Shown here in pieces: positions 1 through 10,349 of a stretch of 64,000 nt of DNA. The notes beneath the pieces were generated by a model, which was not told where the DNA came from, ran no database searches, and saw only the letters and a list, made by a program, of their open reading frames with translations. The stretch lies in assembly GCF_024707505.1 (NCBI RefSeq), contig NZ_CP102604.1:1426001-1490000 (forward strand), read 5' to 3'. The translations under genes and the position numbers were made by a program. This DNA comes from Pantoea sp. SOD02 (GTDB taxonomy: Bacteria > Pseudomonadota > Gammaproteobacteria > Enterobacterales > Enterobacteriaceae). How positions within the stretch are numbered: position 1 is the stretch's first letter; every line of letters starts with the position of its first letter.

Positions 1-355
1 GTCCATCTCTGCCTGGTTAATTTCAGATGCGGTCTATTATGGGTAATGCGTGGCCGTTAAGCGAGAGTTGGTGGTCAGGAAGGGGTATTTCACGTTACGG
101 CTTATTGAATTTTCGGTCACCATAAATGGCGACCCTACAATATTGCGCGTGTATTAGTAGGGTCGCCATTTATGGCGACCGGAAAAACCACTCACAACCA
201 AAAAAGCATAATCCACAATAAAAGGTTATGACCGCGCAGGCAGTTTCTGCTTTACAAGATGAGGGTGCCTTTCTATAGTCGAAAATTGCCAAAAAAAGAT
301 GAAAACCATTCTAAATCAGTGTTTTTGGTTCTGATTCCTTCACAGGGTACCGGTT
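1..355. other. Intergenic region upstream of iaaA
   Basis: No gene is supported here. The stretch holds one paired palindromic repeat (115-180) and the leader of iaaA. The bases at 4-6 read as an ATG on the minus strand, preceded on that strand by an AGGCAGAG stretch. In E. coli the divergent neighbour of iaaA is moeA, so this could be the moeA start codon with only two codons inside the window. That is a guess and cannot be tested from so little sequence. Confidence 0.5.
115..180. repeat. Paired palindromic repeat (REPIN-like), copy 1
   Basis: Arm a is at 115-138 and arm b at 157-180, in inverted orientation with an 18-base spacer. Each arm contains the 20-bp palindrome GGTCGCCATNNATGGCGACC followed by CCTAC on the inner side. 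Arm a has one mismatch (GGTCAC instead of GGTCGC). The same element occurs at four other places in this window. It lies upstream of iaaA, about 175 bases before its start codon. Confidence 0.9.
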
Positions 356-1321
356 ATGGCTAAAGCAGTTATCGCAATTCACGGCGGTGCGGGCGCGATT
401 ACGCGTGCGGCAATGAGCGCCGAAAAAGAGCAGCACTATCGTCAGCAACTCAGCGCAATCGTTACCGCCGGCCAGCAAATTCTGGCCGCCGGCGGCAGTG
501 CGCTGGATGCCGTTACCGAGGCCGTGCGCCTGCTGGAAGAGTGTCCGCTGTTTAACGCAGGCAAGGGCGCGGTATTCACTCATCAGGGCACGCATGAACT
601 CGATGCCAGCATTATGGATGGCCGCACGCTGGACGTCGGCGCGGTCGCGGGCGTCAGCCACATCCGCAATCCGATTCTGGCGGCGCGTAAAGTGCTGGAA
701 AACAGTCCGCACGTGCTGTTTATCGGTGCGGGCGCAGAAGCCTTTGCCGCCGAGCAAGGCTTAGCGCCGGTCGAGGCAGATTTCTTCTCCACGCCGGAAC
801 GCTGGGAACAGCTGCAGCGCGCGCTGCACAGCCAGCAGATGGTGCTGGACCACGACGGTGAAGCAAACAGTCACAGCAACGATCCGCTGGACCCGGATCG
901 CAAATTCGGCACTGTCGGTGCGGTGGCGCTCGATCTTCAGGGTAATCTGGCGGCCGCCACCTCAACCGGCGGCATGACCAACAAACAGGCCGGACGCGTG
1001 GGCGATTCACCGTTGGTCGGCGCGGGCTGCTACGCCAGCAACGACACAGTGGCGGTTTCCTGTACCGGCACCGGCGAAGTGTTTATCCGTACGCTAGCCG
1101 CCTATGACGTAGCGGCGCAGATGCATTACGCCGGACGCTCGCTGCAACAGGCCACTGCCAACGTCATTCATGACAAAGTGCAGGAGCTTGAGGGTAGCGG
1201 CGGGCTGATTGCGATTGACGCCGCAGGCAATGTGGCGCTGCCGTTTAACAGCGAAGGCATGTATCGCGGATTCGCCTATGTGGATGGCGACGTTGAGGTA
1301 GCGATTTACCGCGACAGCTAA
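356..1321 (+). CDS. iaaA: Isoaspartyl peptidase / L-asparaginase
   Basis: This is a 321-residue plant-type asparaginase of the N-terminal nucleophile (Ntn) hydrolase family. The enzyme cleaves isoaspartyl dipeptides left by protein damage and has weaker L-asparaginase activity. The precursor cuts itself before a catalytic threonine; here that is Thr186 in the KFGTVGAV motif, preceded by the usual variable linker (about residues 160-182). The oxyanion and substrate-binding GGMTNK and GTGEVFIR motifs are present. Length matches the family. The ATG at 356 has an AGGG ribosome binding site about 9 bases upstream. It is the first gene of an operon: gsiA begins nine bases after its stop, as in E. 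coli, which links peptide salvage with glutathione import. Confidence 0.97.
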   Translation: MAKAVIAIHGGAGAITRAAMSAEKEQHYRQQLSAIVTAGQQILAAGGSALDAVTEAVRLLEECPLFNAGKGAVFTHQGTHELDASIMDGRTLDVGAVAGVSHIRNPILAARKVLENSPHVLFIGAGAEAFAAEQGLAPVEADFFSTPERWEQLQRALHSQQMVLDHDGEANSHSNDPLDPDRKFGTVGAVALDLQGNLAAATSTGGMTNKQAGRVGDSPLVGAGCYASNDTVAVSCTGTGEVFIRTLAAYDVAAQMHYAGRSLQQATANVIHDKVQELEGSGGLIAIDAAGNVALPFNSEGMYRGFAYVDGDVEVAIYRDS

Positions 1322-1330
1322 GGAGCAGGC

Positions 1331-3187
1331 ATGACGGACCAACAGCTGCAGTTTGCGCCGGAGCAGGTTCTGGCGGTGCGCGATCTTAACGTGCGCTTTG
1401 AGCATGAAGGGCGCATTACCGAAGCGGTACGCAACCTGTCGCTCGACCTGCATCGCGGTGAAACGTTGGCGCTGGTGGGCGAATCGGGCTCGGGAAAATC
1501 TGTCACCTCGCTGGCGCTGATGCGTTTGATTCAGCAGGCCGGCGGCGAGGTGAGCGGTGAAATCCAGCTGCGTCGTCGCAATGGCGAGGTGCTGGATGTG
1601 ATGCGCGCGTCGAACGGTCAGATGCGCAAAGTGCGCGGCGCCGATATGGCGATGATTTTTCAGGAGCCGATGACCTCGCTCAATCCGGTATTCACCGTTG
1701 GCGAGCAGATTGCGGAATCCATCCGTCTGCATCAGGGCAAAAGTCATCAGCAGGCGTTGGCGGAAGCGCGGCGCATGCTCGATCTGGTGCGCATTCCCGA
1801 AGCAAACAACGTGTTATCACGCTATCCGCATCAACTCTCAGGCGGCATGCGTCAGCGCGTGATGATTGCCATGGCGCTGTCGTGCAAACCGGCGCTGCTG
1901 ATTGCCGATGAACCCACCACCGCACTCGACGTCACCATTCAGGCGCAAATTCTGCAATTGATCCGCGTGCTGCAAAAAGAGATGCAGATGGGGGTGATTT
2001 TTATCACCCACGATATGGGCGTGGTGGCGGAGATGGCCGATCGCGTGCAGGTGATGTATCGCGGTGATGTGGTGGAACGCGCGCCGGTGCAGCAGCTGTT
2101 TGCCGAACCGCAACAGCCTTATACCCGCGCGTTACTGGCGGCGGTGCCCAAACTGGGCGCGATGCACGGCCAGCCGTTACCGGCCAAATTTCCGTTACTG
2201 CACAGCAACGGCCGCGAAGAGAAAGCCGAGCCGCAGGACACGGTGCGTCACGATCGACCGCCAATTTTGCAGGTGCGTGATTTAGTCACGCGCTTTGATA
2301 TTCGCGGCGGCTTACTCAATCGCGTCAAGCGTCGCGTGCACGCGGTGGAGAAAGTCAGTTTCGATCTCCATGCCGGTGAAACGCTGGCGCTGGTAGGCGA
2401 ATCCGGCTGCGGAAAATCCACCACCGGACGTTCACTGCTGCGGCTGGTGGCTAGCCAGGGCGGCACCATCACCTTTGACGGCCAACGCATCGATGCGCTG
2501 CAGGGCAATGCGCTGGCGTCGCTGCGCCGCGATATCCAGTTTATTTTCCAGGATCCTTACGCCTCGCTCGATCCACGTTTAACAGTGGGTTTCTCGATCA
2601 TGGAACCGCTGCTGGTGCATAAAACGCTGGATCGCCGTCAGGCGGAGAAACGCGTTGCCTGGCTGCTGGAGCGCGTGGGTCTGCTGCCGGAACATGCGCA
2701 GCGTTATCCGCACGAATTTTCCGGCGGCCAGCGCCAGCGTATTTGTATTGCACGCGCGCTGGCGCTCAATCCCAAAGTGGTGATCGCCGATGAGTCGGTG
2801 TCGGCGCTGGACGTGTCGATTCAGGCGCAAATTATCAACCTGATGCTCGATTTGCAGCGTGAATTTGGTATCGCCTTCTTATTTATCTCGCACGATATGG
2901 CGGTAGTGGAACGCATCAGCCATCGCGTGGCGGTGATGTATCTCGGACAGATCGTGGAGATGGGGCCGCGCCAGGCAGTATTTGAGCAGCCGCGCCATCC
3001 GTACACCAAAAAACTGATGGCCGCAGTGCCGGTGGCCGATCCGGCGCATCGGCATCGTGAGCGGGCGCTGATGGTGGATGAGATCCCCAGCCCGATTCGC
3101 CCGTTGGGCGATGAGCCGGAAGTGGCGCCTTTACTGGAAGTGGCACCGGGCCATTTTGTCGCCCGACACGCAATTAGTGGCGCCTGA
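1331..3187 (+). CDS. gsiA: Glutathione ABC importer, double ATPase subunit GsiA
   Basis: This is the cytoplasmic energy subunit of the glutathione importer GsiABCD, 618 residues. Two complete ABC ATPase domains lie in one chain. The first has Walker A GESGSGKS at 50-57, a signature LSGGM and the DEPTTALD Walker B. The second has Walker A GESGCGKS at 356-363, a signature FSGGQ and DESVSALD. Each domain is followed by an oligopeptide-transporter C-terminal extension (HPYTKKL-type motif), typical of Opp/Dpp-family ATPases. Most relatives use two separate proteins; the fused form is characteristic of GsiA. An AAGGAG site overlaps the iaaA stop, so the two genes are translated from one message. 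Confidence 0.97.
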   Translation: MTDQQLQFAPEQVLAVRDLNVRFEHEGRITEAVRNLSLDLHRGETLALVGESGSGKSVTSLALMRLIQQAGGEVSGEIQLRRRNGEVLDVMRASNGQMRKVRGADMAMIFQEPMTSLNPVFTVGEQIAESIRLHQGKSHQQALAEARRMLDLVRIPEANNVLSRYPHQLSGGMRQRVMIAMALSCKPALLIADEPTTALDVTIQAQILQLIRVLQKEMQMGVIFITHDMGVVAEMADRVQVMYRGDVVERAPVQQLFAEPQQPYTRALLAAVPKLGAMHGQPLPAKFPLLHSNGREEKAEPQDTVRHDRPPILQVRDLVTRFDIRGGLLNRVKRRVHAVEKVSFDLHAGETLALVGESGCGKSTTGRSLLRLVASQGGTITFDGQRIDALQGNALASLRRDIQFIFQDPYASLDPRLTVGFSIMEPLLVHKTLDRRQAEKRVAWLLERVGLLPEHAQRYPHEFSGGQRQRICIARALALNPKVVIADESVSALDVSIQAQIINLMLDLQREFGIAFLFISHDMAVVERISHRVAVMYLGQIVEMGPRQAVFEQPRHPYTKKLMAAVPVADPAHRHRERALMVDEIPSPIRPLGDEPEVAPLLEVAPGHFVARHAISGA

Positions 3188-3250
3188 GCAGCAAACAACC
3201 GCACATCTTTGGATGTCGCGCATGACAGGGATTACAGGAGAACGATAACG

Positions 3251-4786
3251 ATGCACCATATTATGCGAAAAGGGGTTATCACTGCCGGTTTGTTGAGTTC
3301 GGCGCTGGCGCTGCCCGCGTGGGCGGCGAAAGATGCGGTGATTGCGGTGGCCTCGACCTTTACCACGCTCGATCCATATGACGCGAACGATACGCTGTCG
3401 CAGGCGGTGGCGAAGTCCTTCTATCAGGGCTTGTTTGGCTTCGATAAAGACATGAAGCTGATCAACGTGCTGGCGGAAAGCTATCAGGCGAGCAGCGACG
3501 GTCTGACGTACACCATCAAGCTGCGTCCCGGCGTGAAATTCCAGGATGGCACCGACTTCAATGCCGAAGCGGTAAAAGTAAACCTCGATCGCGCCAGCAA
3601 TCCGGATAACCATCTCAAGCGCTATAACCTGTTTAAATATATCGCCACCACCGAAGTGGTCGATCCGAGCACGGTGAAAATCACTCTGAAGCAGCCGTTC
3701 TCGGCCTTCATTAATAATCTCGCGCACCCGGCGGCGGTGATGATTTCGCCAACCGCGCTGAAAAAATATGGCAAGGATATCGGCTTCCATCCGGTGGGAA
3801 CCGGCCCGTTTGCCTTTGATACCTGGAACCAGACCGACTTCGTGAAAGTGAAGAAGTGGGATGGCTACTGGAAAAAAGGCTATCCCAAGCTGGATAGCAT
3901 TACCTGGCGTCCGGTAGTGGATAACAACACCCGCGCGGCGATGCTGCAAACCGGCGAAGCGAGCTTTGCTTTCCCGGTGCCGTTCGAGCAGGCCAAACTG
4001 CTGGAAGGCAACAGCAAGCTCGATGTGGTCACCACGCCATCGATCATGCAGCGCTACATCAGCCTCAACGTGACGCAAAAGCCGTTTGATAACCCGAAAG
4101 TACGTGAAGCGCTGGAGTATGCGATCAACCGTCAAGCGCTGGCGAAAGTCGCCTTTGCCGGATACGCCACGCCAGCTACCGGCATCGTGCCGCCGAGCAT
4201 CGACTTTGCGCAGAGTTATCCGGCGATCAAATACGATCCGGCCAAAGCGCGCGAATTGCTGAAGGAAGCGGGCTTCCCGAACGGTTTCGAAACCACCTTG
4301 TGGTCGTCGCATAACCACAGCACTGCGCAGAAAGTGCTGCAGTTCACCCAGCAGCAGCTGGCGCAGGTGGGCGTGAAGGTGAAAGTGACGGCGATGGATG
4401 CCGGTCAACGCGCCGCTGAAGTGGAGAGCAAAGGGCAGAAAGAGAGCGGTGTGCGCATGTTCTACACCGGCTGGTCAGCTTCAACCGGTGAAGCCGACTG
4501 GGCGCTGACGCCGCTGTTCGCCACCACCTCATGGCCGCCAGCGATCTTCAACACCGCGTTCTACAGCAATCCGCAGGTGGATAAAGATCTCGCCGACGCG
4601 CTGAAAACCACCGATCGCGACCAGAAAGCGAAGCTGTACAAAGACGCGCAGGATCGCATCTGGAACGACCATCCGTGGATCCCGCTGGTGGTGGAACAAC
4701 TGCTGTCAGCCAACAATAAAAACCTCAGCGGTTTTTATGTCATGCCCGATACCTCATTCAATTTTGATGAGGCCGATCTGAAGTAA
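3251..4786 (+). CDS. gsiB: Glutathione-binding periplasmic protein GsiB
   Basis: This is the solute-binding protein of the glutathione importer, family 5 (peptide/nickel type), 511 residues. The N-terminus is a Sec signal peptide: a basic MRKG segment, a hydrophobic core and a likely cut after AWA near residue 25. The start at 3251 is chosen because ACAGGAG lies about 10 bases before it and it gives a normal signal peptide; an upstream in-frame ATG at 3209 has neither. The mature protein carries the family 5 features, for example [10 protein letters not shown] and the PVGTGPF motif. A strong hairpin separates it from gsiC, which fits the usual excess of binding protein over membrane subunits. 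Confidence 0.96.
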   Translation: MHHIMRKGVITAGLLSSALALPAWAAKDAVIAVASTFTTLDPYDANDTLSQAVAKSFYQGLFGFDKDMKLINVLAESYQASSDGLTYTIKLRPGVKFQDGTDFNAEAVKVNLDRASNPDNHLKRYNLFKYIATTEVVDPSTVKITLKQPFSAFINNLAHPAAVMISPTALKKYGKDIGFHPVGTGPFAFDTWNQTDFVKVKKWDGYWKKGYPKLDSITWRPVVDNNTRAAMLQTGEASFAFPVPFEQAKLLEGNSKLDVVTTPSIMQRYISLNVTQKPFDNPKVREALEYAINRQALAKVAFAGYATPATGIVPPSIDFAQSYPAIKYDPAKARELLKEAGFPNGFETTLWSSHNHSTAQKVLQFTQQQLAQVGVKVKVTAMDAGQRAAEVESKGQKESGVRMFYTGWSASTGEADWALTPLFATTSWPPAIFNTAFYSNPQVDKDLADALKTTDRDQKAKLYKDAQDRIWNDHPWIPLVVEQLLSANNKNLSGFYVMPDTSFNFDEADLK

Positions 4787-4792
4787 CAGACG

Positions 4793-4816
4793 CGGCCAGC
4801 CTTAGCGGGCTGGCCG
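4793..4816 (+). promoter_or_regulatory. Intercistronic hairpin gsiB-gsiC
   Basis: A perfect 9-bp stem (CGGCCAGCC / GGCTGGCCG) with a 6-base loop lies in the 49-base gap between gsiB and gsiC. There is no run of T after it, so it is not a standard intrinsic terminator. Hairpins at this point in importer operons commonly protect the binding-protein message from 3' decay; that role is inferred here. Confidence 0.6.
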
Positions 4817-4835
4817 ATGCTGCGCAGGACTTCGC

Positions 4836-5756
4836 ATGCTCAACTATTTTCTCAAACGATTACTGGGACTGATTCCCACGCTGCTGATTGTGGCGGTGCT
4901 GGTGTTCCTGTTCGTCCATTTGCTGCCGGGCGATCCGGCGCGCCTGATTGCCGGCTCGGAAGCGGATGCTTCGGTGGTGGCGCTGGTGCGTCAGGATCTC
5001 GGCCTCGATCAGCCGCTGATCAAGCAGTTCTGGCACTTTATGATTAATGCGGTGCAAGGCGATTTCGGCCATTCGCTGGTCTCGAAACGTCCGGTGATTG
5101 ATGAAATTGCCGCGCGCTTTTTCCCGACGCTGTGGCTGACACTGAGCAGCATGGTGTGGGCGGTGATTTTCGGTATGGCGATTGGCATCACCTCGGCGGT
5201 GTGGCGCAATCGCTGGCCGGATCGCATCGGCATGACGCTGGCGGTGTCGGGCATCTCGTTCCCGGCGTTTGCGCTCGGCATGCTGCTGATGCAGGTGTTT
5301 TCCGTCGAGCTCGGCTGGTTGCCGACCGTCGGCGCGGATAGCTGGAAACACTACATTTTGCCGTCGATCACCTTGGGTGCGGCGGTGGCGGCGGTGATGG
5401 CGCGCTTCACCCGCGCCTCGTTCGTGGAGGTGATGCAGGAAGATTACATGCGCACCGCACGCGCCAAAGGGGTACGCGAATCGCTGGTGGTGGTGAAACA
5501 CGGCCTGCGTAACGCCATGATCCCAGTGGTTACCATGATGGGCCTGCAGTTTGGTTTCCTGCTCGGCGGCTCGATTGTGGTGGAAGTGGTGTTCAACTGG
5601 CCAGGCTTAGGCCGCTTGCTGGTGGATTCGGTCGAGATGCGCGATTACCCGGTGATTCAGGCCGAAGTGCTGCTGTTCTCGCTGGAATTCATTCTGATTA
5701 ACCTGATTGTCGACGTGCTGTACGCGGCAATCAACCCGGCAATTCGCTACAAGTAA
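4836..5756 (+). CDS. gsiC: Glutathione ABC importer permease GsiC
   Basis: One of two inner-membrane subunits of the glutathione importer, 306 residues, with about six transmembrane helices. It has the DppB/OppB topology: an N-terminal helix with [11 protein letters not shown], then a periplasmic segment and the permease core. The ATPase-coupling EAA loop reads [11 protein letters not shown] near residues 202-212. The ATG at 4836 gives the family N-terminus [10 protein letters not shown]. Its stop codon overlaps the ribosome binding site of gsiD, implying translational coupling. Confidence 0.96.
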   Translation: MLNYFLKRLLGLIPTLLIVAVLVFLFVHLLPGDPARLIAGSEADASVVALVRQDLGLDQPLIKQFWHFMINAVQGDFGHSLVSKRPVIDEIAARFFPTLWLTLSSMVWAVIFGMAIGITSAVWRNRWPDRIGMTLAVSGISFPAFALGMLLMQVFSVELGWLPTVGADSWKHYILPSITLGAAVAAVMARFTRASFVEVMQEDYMRTARAKGVRESLVVVKHGLRNAMIPVVTMMGLQFGFLLGGSIVVEVVFNWPGLGRLLVDSVEMRDYPVIQAEVLLFSLEFILINLIVDVLYAAINPAIRYK

Positions 5757-5766
5757 GGAGTCGCAA

Positions 5767-6672
5767 TTGAAGAACTGGCGACGAGCCGCGGCATTGAAAA
5801 CCATGCCGACTATCACGGAAAACCGGGTACGCACGCCGTGGCGCGAATTCTGGCGGCGCTTTCGCCGTCAGCATGTGGCGCTGCTGGCCGGATTGTTTGT
5901 GCTGCTGCTGATTGTGGTGGCGTTTATCGCGCCGCTGATTGCGCCTTTTGATGCGGAAAACTATTTCGATTACGACCGGCTGAACGAAGGGCCGTCGCTG
6001 ATGCACTGGTTTGGCGTTGATTCACTGGGGCGCGATATCTTCAGCCGCGTGCTGGTGGGCACGCGCATTTCGCTGATTGCCGGTTTCTTCTCGGTGGCGA
6101 TTGGCGCGCTGATCGGCACCGTGTTAGGTCTGCTGGCGGGCTATTACGAAGGCTGGTGGGATCGCATCACCATGCGCATCTGCGATGTATTGTTCGCGTT
6201 CCCCGGCATTCTGCTGGCGATTGCGGTGGTGGCAATTATGGGCAGCGGCATGAGCAACGTGATTATCGCGGTGGCGATCTTCAGCATTCCGGCGTTTGCC
6301 CGTTTGGTGCGCGGCAATACGCTGGTGCTGAAACATCAAACCTATATTGAATCGGCGCGCAGCATTGGTGCGTCGGACTGGACCATTATCATGCGTCACA
6401 TCCTGCCCGGCACGGTGTCGTCGATTGTGGTCTATTTCACCATGCGCATTGGTACATCGATTATTACGGCGGCGAGTTTGTCCTTTCTTGGCCTCGGCGC
6501 GCAGCCGCCCACGCCGGAGTGGGGCGCAATGCTGAATGAAGCGCGCGCCGATATGGTGATTGCGCCGCATGTCGCCATCTTCCCAAGCCTGGCGATTTTC
6601 CTTACCGTGCTGGCGTTTAACCTGCTAGGTGATGGTTTGCGTGATGCGCTGGATCCGAAATTGAAGACCTGA
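5767..6672 (+). CDS. gsiD: Glutathione ABC importer permease GsiD (TTG start)
   Basis: Second inner-membrane subunit of the glutathione importer, 301 residues, OppC/DppC type. It has an N-terminal cytoplasmic segment ([11 protein letters not shown]), a first helix, the [10 protein letters not shown] motif after it, five more helices and an EAA loop at [12 protein letters not shown]. The chosen start is the TTG at 5767. A TAAGGAG ribosome binding site overlaps the gsiC stop and sits 7 bases upstream, and the resulting N-terminus KNWRR matches E. coli GsiD. An earlier in-frame ATG lies inside gsiC, and the later ATG at 5803 has no good site. Last gene of the operon; a repeat pair follows. Confidence 0.95.
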   Translation: MKNWRRAAALKTMPTITENRVRTPWREFWRRFRRQHVALLAGLFVLLLIVVAFIAPLIAPFDAENYFDYDRLNEGPSLMHWFGVDSLGRDIFSRVLVGTRISLIAGFFSVAIGALIGTVLGLLAGYYEGWWDRITMRICDVLFAFPGILLAIAVVAIMGSGMSNVIIAVAIFSIPAFARLVRGNTLVLKHQTYIESARSIGASDWTIIMRHILPGTVSSIVVYFTMRIGTSIITAASLSFLGLGAQPPTPEWGAMLNEARADMVIAPHVAIFPSLAIFLTVLAFNLLGDGLRDALDPKLKT

Positions 6673-6681
6673 TGGTGGTTC

Positions 6682-6774
6682 GGTCGCCATAAATGGCGAC
6701 CCTACAAAAACGTGCTCGTTTCCGCCGTGCAAAACCTTCATCGATCATTCGTAGGGTCGCCATTCATGGCGACC
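6682..6774. repeat. Paired palindromic repeat (REPIN-like), copy 2
   Basis: Arm a is at 6682-6705 and arm b at 6751-6774, inverted, with a 45-base spacer. The 20-bp core is a perfect palindrome in arm a; arm b differs only in the central two bases. The element fills most of the gap between the convergent genes gsiD and the chemoreceptor. I see no separate intrinsic terminator here, so the hairpins may act as the 3' end for both transcripts. Confidence 0.9.
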
Positions 6775-6800
6775 TTTTCACCGACCGCACAATCCCGCCC

Positions 6801-8462
6801 TTAAAACGTTTCCCAATTGTCATTACTGTGCGCGGCGGCAGGTGCGGCGCGGGTTGGCGTCATCACCGGTTTCACCACTTTCGCCTGCGGCGCAGCGGCC
6901 TGGCGCGTGCCGGTTTTGAAGCGGGCCACCGCAGAAGAGAGGCTGCTGGCCTGCTGTTCCAGCGACGCCGACGCATTAGCGGATTCCTGCACCAGCGTGG
7001 CGTTCTGCTGCGTGACGCGATCCATCTCGTTCACCGCCTGCCCAATCTGGTCGATGCCGCGACTCTGCTCATCGGATGCCGAAGCAATCTCGCCCATGAT
7101 ATCGGTGACGCGGGTGACGGCGCTGACGATCTCCTGCATGGTTTCACCGGCACTGCTCACCTGTTGTGAACCGGTGTTGACGCGCTGCACGGAATTCTCA
7201 ATCAGCAGTTTGATCTCTTTCGCCGCCTGGGCGCTGCGCTGTGCCAGATTGCGCACTTCGCCTGCCACCACGGCAAAACCGCGCCCTTGTTCACCGGCAC
7301 GCGCCGCTTCTACCGCTGCGTTAAGCGCGAGGATGTTGGTCTGGAATGCAATGCCATCAATTACGCTGGTGATATCGGCGATTTTCTTTGAGCTGTCGGC
7401 GATATCGCGCATGGTTTTCACCACGCCATCCACCACGTTGCCGCCTTTATCGGCGGTTTCCGAAGCGGTTTTCGCCAACTGGGTCGCCTGACGCGCGTTA
7501 TCGGCGTTCTGTTTCACCGTCGCGGTCAGCTCTTCCATGCTCGCCGCAGTCTCTTCCAGTGATGCCGCTTGTTGTTCGGTGCGTGAAGAGAGATCGTTAT
7601 TGCCGGTGGCAATTTCGCTGGCGCTGCCAAAAATTGCATCCGCGCTATCACGCACATTGTTGATGGTGCTGAGCAACGACTGCTGCATGTGGTTGAGGCT
7701 GGCGGCAATCGATGCCATTTCGCTGCGGCCTTCCACCTGCAAACTGCCAGAGAGATCGCCGTCGGCGAAGCGCTCCATCTGCTGCTGTACCTGCTTCATC
7801 GGTGCCAGCAGGATACGACGCACCAGAATCCACACGGCAACCAGTAACAGCACCACAACCACCGCCATCACGGCCATCATCACAAGCATCTGATGATAGG
7901 TGCTGACGTTTTCTGCGCTGCGCTCCGCTAACAGTTGCACGTTCTGCTCGCGCCACTGTTTGTAGGCTACTTCCAGCGCGTCTTGCGCCTCTTGCGCGTC
8001 GAGTTCACCGTATGCGGCGTAATCATTCGCTTTCAGGAATTTAACCGACTGGTTCAACAGGTCAGCATACGCGACAAATCGACCTTCAACTAAACTTGCA
8101 GAGTCCGCACTTTGTCCTGTAAGACGCGGAAAGCCTTTATAGAGATCGAAATGGCTTTTAGCTTCATCAAGCGAAATGCTGGCTGCTGTGAGAAGTTTGT
8201 CGATGGCCGCGCGCGAAGCCTCATCCGTTTGATTTTTTAACATACGAATTGCAACACGGTTGATAGTGACACGTGTTTTCACCAGCGTTTGCCAGCCATC
8301 CGCTAATTCGCGTTGTTGGTGTGAAAGTTGGTCGCTGGTAGTGAAATTATGTTGTCCTGTTATTAAAGAAGATAAGAACAGAGAGCCTGAGATCGCCTGC
8401 ATTGCAGTGAAAACCACCAGAATTATCATAATGGCGGTCACAATTTTCATTCGTTTTAACAT
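6801..8462 (-). CDS. Methyl-accepting chemotaxis protein, Tsr/Tar type
   Basis: A transmembrane chemoreceptor of 553 residues. Order: first membrane helix about 6-28, periplasmic four-helix (TarH-type) sensor about 30-188, second helix about 190-212, HAMP about 212-266, then the long cytoplasmic coiled coil. The highly conserved signalling tip contains [21 protein letters not shown] and [12 protein letters not shown]. The protein ends in NWETF, the pentapeptide that tethers CheR and CheB in the high-abundance E. coli receptors Tar and Tsr. The sensor has [11 protein letters not shown], resembling the amino-acid-binding helix of Tsr (TRNTLNRAGIR), so amino-acid sensing is likely; serine as ligand is only an inference. 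It replaces E. coli yliE/yliF next to gsiD. A FliA-type promoter lies upstream. Confidence 0.95.
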   Translation of the reverse strand: MLKRMKIVTAIMIILVVFTAMQAISGSLFLSSLITGQHNFTTSDQLSHQQRELADGWQTLVKTRVTINRVAIRMLKNQTDEASRAAIDKLLTAASISLDEAKSHFDLYKGFPRLTGQSADSASLVEGRFVAYADLLNQSVKFLKANDYAAYGELDAQEAQDALEVAYKQWREQNVQLLAERSAENVSTYHQMLVMMAVMAVVVVLLLVAVWILVRRILLAPMKQVQQQMERFADGDLSGSLQVEGRSEMASIAASLNHMQQSLLSTINNVRDSADAIFGSASEIATGNNDLSSRTEQQAASLEETAASMEELTATVKQNADNARQATQLAKTASETADKGGNVVDGVVKTMRDIADSSKKIADITSVIDGIAFQTNILALNAAVEAARAGEQGRGFAVVAGEVRNLAQRSAQAAKEIKLLIENSVQRVNTGSQQVSSAGETMQEIVSAVTRVTDIMGEIASASDEQSRGIDQIGQAVNEMDRVTQQNATLVQESANASASLEQQASSLSSAVARFKTGTRQAAAPQAKVVKPVMTPTRAAPAAAHSNDNWETF

Positions 8463-8497
8463 ATGTGAATCTCGGTGAAAGTAGGCTGATAGTTATG

Positions 8498-8524
8498 TTA
8501 TCGGTGTAAAACGAAATCGCTTAA
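8498..8524 (-). promoter_or_regulatory. Candidate sigma-28 (FliA) promoter of the chemoreceptor gene
   Basis: Read on the minus strand, the -10 ACCGATAA (8498-8505) matches 7 of 8 bases of the enteric FliA consensus GCCGATAA. Exactly 11 bases upstream lies TTAAGCGA (8517-8524), a weaker match (4 of 8) to TAAAGTTT. The spacing is the canonical one and the site is 36 bases before the start codon. Class III flagellar control is what would be expected for a chemoreceptor gene. Confidence 0.65.
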
Positions 8525-8577
8525 GTGCCAGCGGGAAATAATTACGTCACGGGATGATGAGAGGCGGGAAAAAACAG

Positions 8578-9027
8578 ATGAAAGCGTTTAATTACGAGCA
8601 GGATTTCAAGCACATCGATTTTCGCCAGCAGCCAGAGCTGTATCAGGTGGGGCGCGGCGAGCAGGGCGTGTTGATGGTCGAACCTTACAAAAGTGAGATT
8701 CTGCCGCACTGGCGTTTTCGCACCGTCGAGCTGGCAAAACAATCTTCACAGCAGATTATGCAGTTATTTGAAGCGTATCGCGCGCAGGACGATTTTGTCG
8801 GCATGGACATGGCGCGCAAATATATTCAGATGGGGTACACGCGTGCGCGCCGCTATAGCAATCATCAGGGCGGACGAAAATATGACGAGGCCGGCAACGA
8901 ATTGCCGCGTACCACAGAAAAAGAAAAGGCCGCTGCGGCGGCCGTTTTCAAAGCATGCTGGGATAAACTGCGCGCGGATACTGACTATCTGGCGCGCAAA
9001 CGTGCGCACCAGCAGAAGTATGGTTAA
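8578..9027 (+). CDS. DUF4385 family protein
   Basis: A soluble protein of 149 residues with no signal peptide or membrane segment. I recognise the family (DUF4385) from the conserved segments [40 protein letters not shown] and GGRKYD; no function is established that I know of. It is rich in charged and aromatic residues and ends in a basic tail. The start at 8578 is chosen from the family N-terminus ([10 protein letters not shown]) with a purine-rich GAGGCGGGA upstream; the ATGs at 8554 and 8557 are alternatives. It is divergent from the chemoreceptor gene and convergent with rimO, with stop codons overlapping by four bases. Confidence 0.8.
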   Translation: MKAFNYEQDFKHIDFRQQPELYQVGRGEQGVLMVEPYKSEILPHWRFRTVELAKQSSQQIMQLFEAYRAQDDFVGMDMARKYIQMGYTRARRYSNHQGGRKYDEAGNELPRTTEKEKAAAAAVFKACWDKLRADTDYLARKRAHQQKYG

Positions 9028-10349
9028 ACGCGGGTGCCCCACAGATCGTATTCGTCGGCGTGTTCGACTTTAACGCGTACCACGTCGCCGACTTTCACCT
9101 GACGATCGCCGTTCAGATAGACCGCGCCATCAATTTCCGGCGCGTCAGCCATGCTGCGGCCGACCGCGCCTTCTTCATCGACTTCATCAATCAGCACGAG
9201 CACTTCGCGGCCGATTTTTTCCTGCAGACGTTCGCTGGAGATCCTCTGCTGCAGCTGCATGAAGCGATCAAAACGATCCTGCTTCACGTCATCCGGTACC
9301 TGATCCGGCAGCTGGTTGGCGGTTGCGCCATCTACTGGGCTGTACTGGAAGCAGCCAACGCGATCGAGGCGCGCTTCCTGCAGGAAGTCGAGCAGCATCT
9401 GGAAATCTTCTTCGGTTTCGCCAGGGAAGCCGACGATAAAGGTTGAACGCAGCGTCAGCTCTGGGCAGATTTCACGCCAGCGCTTAATGCGCTCCAGCGT
9501 ACGCTCTACCGCGCCTGGACGCTTCATCAGCTTGAGGATGCGCGGGCTGGCGTGCTGCAGCGGGATATCGAGGTACGGCAGAATTTTGCCTTCAGCCATC
9601 AGCGGAATAACGTCATCCACATGCGGATACGGATAAACGTAGTGCAGACGCACCCACACGCCGAGTTTGGCTAACTGCTCGCACAGGCTCACCATGCTGG
9701 TTTTCACTGGCGATCCGTTCCAGAAACCGGTGCGATGTTTGACATCCACGCCGTAAGCGGAGGTGTCTTGTGAGATCACCAGCAGCTCTTTCACGCCGGC
9801 TTCGACCAAACGTTTGGCTTCGTCGAGTACCGAACCGATTGGACGGCTATCCAGATCGCCACGCATCGATGGAATGATGCAGAAGGTGCAGCGATGGTTG
9901 CAGCCTTCGGAAATTTTCAGGTAGGCGTAATGGCGCGGCGTCAGTTTGACGCCTTGCTCTGGCACCAGGCTGAGGAACGGGTTGTGCTCCGGCTTAGGCA
10001 CATAGGTGTGCACGTGCGACAGAACCTGCTCGTAGCTGTGCGGGCCGGTGATCTCCAGCACCTTCGGATGCACTTCGCGGATCTGATCCACTTTGGCACC
10101 GAGGCAGCCAGTGACGATAACTTTGCCGTTCTCGTTCAGCGCTTCACCAATCGCTTCCAGAGATTCCTGTACGGCGCTATCAATAAATCCACAGGTGTTA
10201 ACGATGACGATCTCCGCATCATCGTAGCGTGGCACCACGTCATAGCCTTCAGTACGCAGCTCCGTCAGGATGCGTTCAGAGTCGACGAGGTTTTTCGGAC
10301 AGCCGAGGGAGACGAACCCCACGCGCGGTGGATTTTTGACTTGGCTCAT
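9024..10349 (-). CDS. rimO: Ribosomal protein S12 methylthiotransferase RimO
   Basis: A radical-SAM enzyme of 441 residues that adds a methylthio group to the beta-carbon of an aspartate (Asp88 in E. coli numbering) of ribosomal protein S12. The N-terminal UPF0004 domain carries the three cysteines of the auxiliary iron-sulfur cluster, Cys17, Cys53 and Cys82. The radical-SAM domain has CNHRCTFC with Cys150, Cys154 and Cys157. A C-terminal TRAM domain (about 370-441) contacts the substrate. Length and motifs are standard. YcaO, reported to be needed for this modification in E. coli, is encoded at the other end of the window. Confidence 0.97.
   Translation of the reverse strand: MSQVKNPPRVGFVSLGCPKNLVDSERILTELRTEGYDVVPRYDDAEIVIVNTCGFIDSAVQESLEAIGEALNENGKVIVTGCLGAKVDQIREVHPKVLEITGPHSYEQVLSHVHTYVPKPEHNPFLSLVPEQGVKLTPRHYAYLKISEGCNHRCTFCIIPSMRGDLDSRPIGSVLDEAKRLVEAGVKELLVISQDTSAYGVDVKHRTGFWNGSPVKTSMVSLCEQLAKLGVWVRLHYVYPYPHVDDVIPLMAEGKILPYLDIPLQHASPRILKLMKRPGAVERTLERIKRWREICPELTLRSTFIVGFPGETEEDFQMLLDFLQEARLDRVGCFQYSPVDGATANQLPDQVPDDVKQDRFDRFMQLQQRISSERLQEKIGREVLVLIDEVDEEGAVGRSMADAPEIDGAVYLNGDRQVKVGDVVRVKVEHADEYDLWGTRV

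Noticed and set aside
3131..4408. Open frame of 425 codons on the minus strand across gsiB
   Set aside because: Lies wholly antisense to a clear periplasmic binding protein and has no family motif; His/Arg-rich composition is what GC-rich codon bias gives on the opposite strand.
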